Shown here piece after piece: positions 42,799 through 48,646 of a stretch of 48,646 bases of DNA. A program made the position numbers and the translations under genes. Source of the stretch: Parvibaculum sp. GTDB lineage: Bacteria; Pseudomonadota; Alphaproteobacteria; Parvibaculales; Parvibaculaceae. Location: contig JAHBYM010000008.1 of NCBI GenBank assembly GCA_019635975.1, positions 1-48,646 of the forward strand, in the 5' to 3' direction. Each line of letters opens with the position of its first letter. Position 1 is the stretch's first letter. Below the pieces are notes generated by a model. The model searched no databases. It saw only the letters and a list, made by a program, of their open reading frames with translations, and had not been told where the DNA came from.

Positions 42799-42809
42799 TT
42801 GCAGTGCAA
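42799..42809. promoter_or_regulatory. TTGC-AGT-GCAA palindrome upstream of ccr (PhaR-like box)
   Basis: TTGC at 42799-42802 and GCAA at 42806-42809 surround AGT. The core TGCAGTGCA fits the TGC-N3-GCA pattern reported for the PHB-responsive repressor PhaR of alphaproteobacteria. A half-site TTGCA follows at 42818-42822. It lies 79 bases ahead of the ccr ATG. Assignment to PhaR is inference. Confidence 0.35.
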
Positions 42810-42887
42810 AATTTCCTTGCATCCGCGACGTCAAATGCCAATGATCCGCGCCATCGAGCGGCATCGAACGGCGGACGAGGTGGAGTT

Positions 42888-44153
<1,266 letters not shown>

Positions 44154-44206
44154 GGCCCCTGAAAAGGCCCGACTGTCATCGAACTGTCAAAAAACTGTCA
44201 CAAACG

Positions 44207-44335
44207 GACTTATCCCCGGGGCCAGGCCGGGGATAAGTCGAACTTGTCCCCGGTTTGCAGCGCACAAACGGCGTCCCTTATCCCCGATTTCGTTTCGCGG
44301 ACGCGATAGGGTGACGGCAAAAAAGTAATCCCCGG
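44207..44335. repeat. Cluster of ACTTATCCCCGG-type repeats with a 13-base hairpin
   Basis: GACTTATCCCCGG at 44207-44219 and CCGGGGATAAGTC at 44227-44239 form a perfect 13-base stem around GGCCAGG. Three further direct copies of the 12-base core follow with changes: ACTTGTCCCCGG (44242-44253), CCTTATCCCCGA (44276-44287) and AGTAATCCCCGG (44324-44335). The cluster fills the 193-base spacer between ccr and the TauE gene. Such extragenic repeats may act in transcript ends or protein binding; the hairpin lacks a T-tract. Confidence 0.7.
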
Positions 44336-44346
44336 TTTCGGGCCCG

Positions 44347-45141
44347 TCACAGAAACACCATCGCCCCCTGCCCCGCGACATAGAGCCCGATGGCGATGAC
44401 CGTCGCGGCGAATATCCGTGTAAGGAGCGCCTTGCGGGCGGCGAGGCGGCGGGCGAGCGCCGTGCCGAAAACCGCGCCGGCGAGACCGCCGGCGAGCAGC
44501 AGCGCCGCCGCATGCCAGTCGACGAGGCCGGCAAGCGCATAGGAGGAGGCGGTGGCGAAGCCGAAGGCCGACACCGAAACCAGCGACGAGCCGACCGCGA
44601 ATAGGATCGGCATGTTGGTGGCGCCGATGAGGCCGGGCACGATGAGGAAGCCGCCGCCGACGCCGAAAAAGCCGGAGAGGAGGCCAACGGCAAGCCCGTA
44701 GCCGATCAGCGACGGCAGCAGCTTGCGCGCCGAGGCGCGGTCGAGATGAACCTCCGCATTGCCGCCATCGCCGCGGCGCAGGAACATCGAGACGCCGACG
44801 GCGATCATCACGAGACCGAACAGCGCCAGCAACAGCTCGCCATCGACCATCTTGCCGAGCCGCGCGCCGCCGAAGGCGCCGACGACGCCCGAGGCGGCGA
44901 AGACAAGCGCGCAGGGCCACTTGACGGTCTTTGCGCGTGCATGAAGGAAGACGCCGGCCAGCGCATTGACGCCGACCGCCACGGCGCCGGTGCCGATCGC
45001 GACATGGGGCGAGGCGACGCCGACGACATAGACCAGCAGCGGCACGGCGAGAATGGAACCACCGGCGCCAACCAGCCCGAGCGTCAGCCCGACAAGCGCG
45101 CCCGAAGCGAGCGCGACGAGATCGGCGGCGGCGAATTCCAT
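44347..45141 (-). CDS. Sulfite exporter TauE/SafE family membrane protein
   Basis: A 264-residue protein with about eight hydrophobic helices. The family motif GLTLGLVGAGGSILAVPLLVYVVG (18-41) is repeated in the second half as GLLSGFFGVGGGFLIVPGLI. Such proteins export sulfite, sulfoacetate or other sulfur anions, and in bigR operons they are thought to remove sulfite made by persulfide oxidation. ATG at 45139-45141 follows GGGAGCGCGCGGAA. It lies 16 bases after the rhodanese gene and is the last gene of the minus-strand half of the cluster. Confidence 0.9.
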   Translation of the reverse strand: MEFAAADLVALASGALVGLTLGLVGAGGSILAVPLLVYVVGVASPHVAIGTGAVAVGVNALAGVFLHARAKTVKWPCALVFAASGVVGAFGGARLGKMVDGELLLALFGLVMIAVGVSMFLRRGDGGNAEVHLDRASARKLLPSLIGYGLAVGLLSGFFGVGGGFLIVPGLIGATNMPILFAVGSSLVSVSAFGFATASSYALAGLVDWHAAALLLAGGLAGAVFGTALARRLAARKALLTRIFAATVIAIGLYVAGQGAMVFL

Positions 45142-45157
45142 TTCCGCGCGCTCCCGC

Positions 45158-45697
45158 TCATGCCCGCAGCGCGCGGTTCCACGGCATCGCGGCCAGCAGC
45201 CGCGCCATGCCGCAGAAGCCGGAAACGCCGGCAAACACCAGCCCCGCGCCGACAAAAGCGGAGAGCAGGTAGAAGCCCGGATGGATAACGGCACCGAGCG
45301 CCACGCCGAGAACGACGAGCGAGCCCGCCGCGATCTGCACCTGGCGCATCAGTTCGATGGGCTGCGAGGCGTCGGCGGAGACAGGGAGCCCGGCGGCCTT
45401 CCACGCTTCGATGCCGCCTTCGAGAATATAGGCCTCGCAGAGACCGGCGGCCTCGGCGAGCTTTGCCGCATTGGCTCTGGTGCGCATGCCGGACTTGCAG
45501 TGATAGACGAGGATGCCGCCCGAATTGTTCAAAGCCATGGGTGGGGCGGCGCCCGGCCCGAGCGCGGCGAGCGGCGCGTTGCGCGCGCCGGGAATGTGTT
45601 CGCGGGCAAACTCGTCGGCATCGCGCACATCGACGATGGCCGCGCCGCGCGCGCCGAGCGTCCTGGCTTCTTCGGGGGTGATGGTCTTGAGGGTCAT
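45158..45697 (-). CDS. Rhodanese-domain protein with C-terminal DUF2892 membrane domain
   Basis: A 179-residue fusion. Residues 1-115 are a rhodanese domain, with VDVRDADEFAREHIPGARNAPL and the active-site loop YHCKSGMRT (Cys67 as sulfur carrier). Residues about 118-179 hold two short hydrophobic helices (GSLVVLGVALGAVIHPGFYLLSAFVGAGLVFAGV) of the DUF2892 type, which fix the enzyme to the inner membrane. It probably moves sulfane sulfur between persulfides and the exporter or hydrolase of this cluster. ATG at 45695-45697 follows AGGAGAAGACAAG. It follows the ArsR regulator after 20 bases. Confidence 0.9.
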   Translation of the reverse strand: MTLKTITPEEARTLGARGAAIVDVRDADEFAREHIPGARNAPLAALGPGAAPPMALNNSGGILVYHCKSGMRTRANAAKLAEAAGLCEAYILEGGIEAWKAAGLPVSADASQPIELMRQVQIAAGSLVVLGVALGAVIHPGFYLLSAFVGAGLVFAGVSGFCGMARLLAAMPWNRALRA

Positions 45698-45717
45698 CTT
45701 GTCTTCTCCTTTGGCGC

Positions 45718-46029
45718 TTAAGCGCAATAAATGTCTTTCAGGGTTTTCAGAATCCGGGCCGCGTCGGGATCGTCGATGCGATAGAAAACGGTCTGCGCCT
45801 CCTTCCGCGTCGCGACGAGGCCGTCCTCGCGCAGCTTCGCCAGATGCTGCGAGAGCGCCGACATGCCGAGATCGGCCTCGGCCGCAAGCTCGCCGACGCT
45901 CGCCTCGCCTTTGACCGCCAGCGCGCAGAGCACCAGCAGCCGCTTTTCATTGGCGAGCAGGCGGAGCATCCGCGCCGCCTCGCCGGCGCTTTCGGCGAGT
46001 TTCGAAATGTCGCTTTTCATCATTCGCAT
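45718..46029 (-). CDS. bigR: ArsR/SmtB-family sulfane-sulfur sensor, BigR/SqrR-like
   Basis: A 103-residue winged-helix repressor. NEKRLLVLCALAVKGEASVGELAAEADLGMSALSQHLAKLREDGLV holds the DNA-binding helix. Cys35 (VLCAL) and Cys102 (IYCA) sit at the positions of the two redox cysteines of BigR/SqrR, which form a polysulfide link when persulfide is present and so release DNA. Metal-site residues of other ArsR proteins are absent. The start ATG 46027-46029 follows GGAGGCCGGACG; two further ATGs follow within four codons. It diverges from blh across an AT-rich spacer with repeated motifs. Confidence 0.9.
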   Translation of the reverse strand: MRMMKSDISKLAESAGEAARMLRLLANEKRLLVLCALAVKGEASVGELAAEADLGMSALSQHLAKLREDGLVATRKEAQTVFYRIDDPDAARILKTLKDIYCA

Positions 46030-46062
46030 CGTCCGGCCTCCGGCCCTGTGACGTTTTAGCTA

Positions 46063-46085
46063 TTGCTAATTTAATATTTGCTAAT
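46063..46085. promoter_or_regulatory. BigR-type operator/promoter candidate between regulator and blh genes
   Basis: TTGCTAAT occurs at 46063-46070 and again at 46078-46085, 15 bases apart, in an AT-rich stretch (46058-46092) that stands out from its GC-rich surroundings. BigR operators of related bacteria are AT-rich and lie in this same divergent gap. The half-sites here are direct repeats with an AATATT centre between. Confidence 0.5.
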
Positions 46086-46151
46086 ATATATGTCAAGAGA
46101 CGAAGGGGCCCGGGGCGAAAGCCGGGCCGGCAACGAAGAAGGAGAACCCCC

Positions 46152-47042
46152 ATGAGCAACGCAAAAAAGCGGGAAATACAGGGCTTTTTCGACGAGGCCA
46201 CCAATACGGTGAGCTATCTGGTGGTCGATCCGGCGAGCCGCGCCGCCGCCTTTGTCGATCCGGTGCTCGATTTCGACCCGAAATCGGGCAAGGTTTCGAC
46301 CGCGAGCGCCGACAGGCTGCTCAACGCCGCCGAAAAGGCGAAGGCGCGGATCGAATGGATCCTCGAGACGCACGCCCATGCCGACCATCTGTCGGCCGCG
46401 CAGTACCTCAAGGCGAAGACGGGCGCGAAAATCGGCATCGGCGCGCATATAAACGATGTGCAGAAAATCTTCACGCCGGTCTTCAATCAGAAGGGCCCGA
46501 CCGACGGGCGCGAATTCGACCATCTGTTCAAGGAAGGCGAGAATTTCGCGATCGGCGGGCTGACGGTGGAAGTGATCGCGACGCCGGGCCATACGCCGGC
46601 CTGCGTCAGCTACAAGGTCGGCGACGCCGTTTTCGTCGGCGACACGCTCTTCATGCCCGACTACGGCACGGCGCGCGCCGACTTCCCCGGCGGCGATGCG
46701 CGCACGCTCTATCGCTCGATCCGGAAGCTGCTGGCGCTGCCGCCCGAGACGCGGCTCTTCCTCTGCCACGACTACAAGCCGGAGGGCCGCGACCATTATG
46801 TCTGGGAAACGACGGTGGCCGAGCAGCGCGCGGCGAACATCCATGTGCATGAAGGCGTCGGCGAGGACGATTTCGTCGCCATGCGCGAAAAGCGCGACGC
46901 GACGCTGGCAGCACCCGTGCTGCTCTTGCCCTCGATCCAGGTCAATATCCGCGCCGGCCACGTGCCGCCGGCCGAAGACAACGGCAAGCGCTATCTGAAA
47001 ATCCCGCTGACCGTGCCGGCGGAAGCGAATGAGAGCCTTTAG
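46152..47042 (+). CDS. blh: Blh-type MBL-fold hydrolase, persulfide dioxygenase (ETHE1)-like
   Basis: A 296-residue metallo-beta-lactamase-fold enzyme. ETHAHADHLSAAQYLKAKTGA has HxHxDH at 74-79; VIATPGHTPACVSYKV carries the next histidine, VFVGDTLFMPDYGTARADFPGG the bridging Asp, and LFLCHDYKPEGRDH the last His. This is the Blh family of bigR operons, related to ETHE1 persulfide dioxygenase, which oxidises glutathione persulfide to sulfite. The IQVNIRAGHVPPAEDNGKRYLKIPLT tail is typical of Blh. ATG at 46152 follows GAAGAAGGAGAACCCCC. The gene is divergent from the bigR-like regulator, and its end lies inside a 13-base inverted repeat (47025-47056). Confidence 0.92.
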   Translation: MSNAKKREIQGFFDEATNTVSYLVVDPASRAAAFVDPVLDFDPKSGKVSTASADRLLNAAEKAKARIEWILETHAHADHLSAAQYLKAKTGAKIGIGAHINDVQKIFTPVFNQKGPTDGREFDHLFKEGENFAIGGLTVEVIATPGHTPACVSYKVGDAVFVGDTLFMPDYGTARADFPGGDARTLYRSIRKLLALPPETRLFLCHDYKPEGRDHYVWETTVAEQRAANIHVHEGVGEDDFVAMREKRDATLAAPVLLLPSIQVNIRAGHVPPAEDNGKRYLKIPLTVPAEANESL

Positions 47043-47056
47043 GGGCTCTCATTCGC
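47025..47056. terminator. Strong hairpin over the blh stop codon
   Basis: GCGAATGAGAGCC (47025-47037) pairs perfectly with GGCTCTCATTCGC (47044-47056) around TTTAGG, covering the last codons of blh. There is no T-tract, so it may act as an mRNA-stabilising end or as a weak terminator toward the convergent toxin gene. Confidence 0.45.
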
Positions 47057-47062
47057 GGGGGG

Positions 47063-47341
47063 CTACCACCGCGCGTTGCGATAGACATCCTTCCGGTCGC
47101 CAATGCGGACAACCAGCACACGCAACAGCGCGTCCTGAATGTCGCAGACGATGCGGTAGTCACCGACGCGGTAACGCCAGAACTGCCCGAGCGGTCCTGT
47201 CAGCGGCTTGCCAAAGCTGCGCGGGTTGTCGGCACCCGCAATGCGTTCGTCCATGTAATCGACGATGCGCCGCGCCGATTGCTTGTCGAGCTTGCGAAGC
47301 TGGGTTCGGGCACCGTCGGTATATTCAATCGTCCAAGCCAA
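47063..47341 (-). CDS. RelE/ParE-family toxin
   Basis: A 92-residue basic protein of the RelE/ParE fold. WTIEYTDGARTQLRKLDKQSARRIVDYMDERI is the N-terminal strand and helices, NPRSFGKPLTGPLGQFWRYRVGDYRIVCDIQDALLRVLVVRIGDRKDVYR the sheet with RVGDYRI and HR-like GDRKDVYR positions. RelE members cut mRNA on the ribosome; ParE members poison gyrase. The start overlaps the antitoxin gene by 17 bases. Both genes are intact. Confidence 0.9.
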   Translation of the reverse strand: MAWTIEYTDGARTQLRKLDKQSARRIVDYMDERIAGADNPRSFGKPLTGPLGQFWRYRVGDYRIVCDIQDALLRVLVVRIGDRKDVYRNARW

Positions 47342-47552
47342 GGTCTTTTCTCACCTCGGCGGCGGTGTGCGTTTTTTCCTGACCCTTGCGGACACGCTCC
47401 AGCACATCGGCAGCGAGATAATAGTCTTCCATCTCGTCGAGCCCCCGCTCGATGATCTCGCGCAGATAATAGGCGCGGGTGCGCCCGGTCTTCTTGGCCA
47501 GCAGGTCGAGCCGCTTTTCGGTTTCGGCGTCGAGGCGAACGGAAGTCGGCAT
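47325..47552 (-). CDS. Ribbon-helix-helix antitoxin (DUF6290/RelB-like)
   Basis: A 75-residue protein. MPTSVRLDAETEKRLDLLAKKTGRTRAYYLREIIERGLDEMEDYYLA has a ribbon-helix-helix DNA-binding part, and the acidic tail (AAEVRKDLGLDD) would wrap around the toxin. It lies first in the operon, as usual for type II systems, with the toxin overlapping by 17 bases. An AT-rich palindrome (GAATA/TATTC, 47574-47587) just upstream is the likely operator. Confidence 0.88.
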   Translation of the reverse strand: MPTSVRLDAETEKRLDLLAKKTGRTRAYYLREIIERGLDEMEDYYLAADVLERVRKGQEKTHTAAEVRKDLGLDD

Positions 47553-47573
47553 GTGTGCCCTGCCCGCACTTGT

Positions 47574-47587
47574 GAATATATGTATTC
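47574..47587. promoter_or_regulatory. Antitoxin operator candidate
   Basis: GAATA at 47574-47578 and TATTC at 47583-47587 are inverted copies around TATG, 22 bases upstream of the antitoxin start, in an AT-rich stretch extending to about 47606. The place fits autorepression by the RHH antitoxin. Confidence 0.4.
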
Positions 47588-47648
47588 ATTGTATGCGTCA
47601 TATTCGACCCGGTCAAACAACGCTTTGAACCGTGCCCGCGCGCGTCAC

Positions 47649-47698
47649 GTAACCTTGACGTTACAACCCCATTTGGCTAAATGTAACACCAAGGTTAC
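47649..47698. promoter_or_regulatory. Two tandem GTAAC-N6-GTTAC palindromes, likely XRE regulator operators
   Basis: GTAAC-CTTGAC-GTTAC at 47649-47664 and GTAAC-ACCAAG-GTTAC at 47683-47698 are 16-base palindromes with identical arms. Their centres are 34 bases apart, about three helical turns. The inner halves also pair with each other (GTAACCTTG with CAAGGTTAC). The pair lies 25 bases ahead of the membrane gene that is coupled to an XRE regulator, so autorepression is the simplest reading. Confidence 0.65.
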
Positions 47699-47722
47699 TT
47701 TCGGACTCGAAAGGGGAACGCC

Positions 47723-48373
47723 ATGGGGGGCAGTGAAGCAGGCTTGCACCGGGCCGGGTGGCTCAGTCGCGGCTACATCGTCATCAGAATCCTGATTCTG
47801 GTTTTCCATCGCAGCATCGACGCCTATCTCGGCGCGCCGATCGGCATCGCCGGATTGGGCAGCGCGTTGGCATTCATCGGCGCATTATACGCGTGGCACC
47901 ATCGCAAGCGGCGCAAGCAGCCGGGCAAGACGGAATTGCGAGAGATCTCCGAACGCCAGCCGGCATTCGACTTGCGGCTCTGCATTTTTTATTGGGTGCT
48001 CACGCTGATGTCACTCGCGGCATGGCTGACCTATGACTGGCCGCTCGGCGAACTGACGGTCGGCCAGACAATCTTCGTCGCGGTTGTCGCACTGCTCATC
48101 GTTGCGCTGCCCTTCAGCATCAAGTCGGTGAACATCATCGCGCTGGCGCGCAGCAACCCCGCGCTCCACGACGAACGGGCGCGCGAGAACCACGTCAAAG
48201 GCATCGAAACCGGGTTTGCGGTGGGGCTGCAAACGGCACTGCTCCTGTCGCTTGCCGAACTGCTCGGCCTTCTTGCGCTGGCCGGTGTCGAAGTCGGCAT
48301 GCTGACCGTCGCCGCGATGCTGCTGACCGCGATGACGCGCACGGCCTGGCGCAACTGGAAGGACGCGCAGTGA
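47723..48373 (+). CDS. Membrane protein of unknown function coupled to XRE regulator
   Basis: A 216-residue protein with about five hydrophobic segments: IRILILVFH region (about 20-30), GIAGLGSALAFIGALYAWH (41-59), LCIFYWVLTLMSLAAWLTY (86-104), VGQTIFVAVVALLIVALPF (113-131) and the Leu/Ala-rich stretch 170-200. Polar connectors hold RKRRKQPGKTELREISERQPAFDL and NPALHDERARENHVKG. No domain is recognised. The ATG follows AAAGGGGAACGCC. It overlaps the regulator gene by four bases (GTGA), a layout seen in small gene pairs where a YozG-like XRE protein controls a DUF2975-like membrane protein. Confidence 0.8.
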   Translation: MGGSEAGLHRAGWLSRGYIVIRILILVFHRSIDAYLGAPIGIAGLGSALAFIGALYAWHHRKRRKQPGKTELREISERQPAFDLRLCIFYWVLTLMSLAAWLTYDWPLGELTVGQTIFVAVVALLIVALPFSIKSVNIIALARSNPALHDERARENHVKGIETGFAVGLQTALLLSLAELLGLLALAGVEVGMLTVAAMLLTAMTRTAWRNWKDAQ

Positions 48374-48585
48374 CGAAGGACGAAGCGCCGCTCGTCAACC
48401 GCCTGCGCGAACACCGCGCGCAGCGGGGATTGACACAGGCCGATCTGGCTGAGGCCGTCGGCGTCAGCCGCAAGACGATCAACACGGTCGAGAACCGGGT
48501 CTTCGTCCCCTCGACCGTGCTTGCGCTGAAGCTGGCAAGGGCACTCGATGTCACCGTGCACGAGCTGTTCGAGCTCGACGACTAG
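48370..48585 (+). CDS. XRE-family helix-turn-helix regulator (GTG start)
   Basis: A 71-residue Cro/C1-type regulator. VNRLREHRAQRGLTQADLAEAVGVSRKTINTVENRVFVPSTVLALKLARALDVTVHELFEL spans one HTH_3 domain (about 9-68) and little else. The type matches the short YozG group. GTG at 48370 overlaps the TGA of the membrane gene, giving tight coupling. It probably binds the two palindromes at 47649-47698 upstream of the pair. Confidence 0.9.
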   Translation: MTKDEAPLVNRLREHRAQRGLTQADLAEAVGVSRKTINTVENRVFVPSTVLALKLARALDVTVHELFELDD

Positions 48586-48598
48586 AGCGCCCGCCCCC

Positions 48599-48646
48599 CT
48601 ACTCCCGCCAATAATCCTTCGAGAACATGACCAGCACCGTCAACAA
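48599..48646 (-). CDS. C-terminal end of an unidentified gene (cut by window edge)
   Basis: On the minus strand the frame open at the window edge ends at TAG (48599-48601) after about 15 residues, reading MFSKDYWRE at the end. GC-rich codons and a short spacer to the convergent XRE gene support a real gene end. The length is too short to assign a family. Confidence 0.35.
   Translation of the reverse strand: MLTVLVMFSKDYWRE

Noticed and set aside
44207..44335. DnaA boxes / replication origin
   Set aside because: The motif is TTATCCCCG, not TTATCCACA. There is no AT-rich unwinding region and no dnaA, dnaN or hemE-type neighbour.

Overview
The window is about 48.6 kb of GC-rich, densely packed chromosomal DNA. 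The gene content points to an aerobic alphaproteobacterium that lives on lipids or aromatic compounds. Indicators are the ethylmalonyl-CoA pathway pair ecm and ccr, ubiquinone genes of COQ4 and COQ7 type, GluQ-RS, a BigR-type sulfur operon and four acyl-CoA synthetases. A member of the Parvibaculaceae or a related order is plausible, but this is an inference from gene content, since no marker gene here settles taxonomy. No phage, transposase, rRNA or CRISPR array is visible. One tRNA gene, tRNA-Leu(CAA), is present.

Layout. 1-2268: lipid kinase (partial) and an alkyl-dihydroxyacetone-phosphate synthase-like flavoenzyme, suggesting ether-lipid work. 2265-8616: SulP transporter, acyl-CoA synthetase, HAD phosphatase, esterase, a small unknown gene and an atypical SDR. 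8617-13426: GNAT, DUF924 and two more acyl-CoA synthetases. 13640-19482: a co-directional run of two carboxymuconolactone-decarboxylase-like genes, SDR, metallo-beta-lactamase-fold hydrolase, two glutathione transferases and a GH84-type glycosidase, which looks like one catabolic or detoxification unit of unknown substrate. 19486-24222: SDR, TetR regulator, flavin-dependent monooxygenase and a FATP-type acyl-CoA synthetase. 24431-27837: TusA-like protein, GNAT, ArsC/Spx-like protein, COQ4, TetR and GNAT.

27838-29932 is an AT-richer accessory segment ending at the 3' end of tRNA-Leu. It holds a translationally coupled DGQHR-domain gene and GIY-YIG nuclease gene. Next to these is a second, unrelated GIY-YIG nuclease gene bracketed by two copies of a 55-base imperfect palindrome. 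These are the strongest candidates for an undescribed system.

30141-37850 returns to housekeeping genes: dsbB, coq7, HNH nuclease, carboxylesterase, gluQ, membrane acyltransferase and AEC transporter. It ends with an unrecognised three-gene operon encoding a small coil-forming cytosolic protein, a multi-pass membrane protein and a secreted vWA-like protein. 38063-44153 is the ethylmalonyl-CoA region: ecm, acyl-CoA dehydrogenase, a ferritin-like diiron protein and ccr. It is followed by a repeat-rich spacer. 44347-47042 is a bigR-like sulfide/persulfide operon pair: TauE exporter, rhodanese, ArsR-type regulator and divergent Blh hydrolase. 47063-48646 holds a RelE/RHH toxin-antitoxin pair, a membrane protein coupled to an XRE regulator under two tandem palindromes, and the tail of one more gene.
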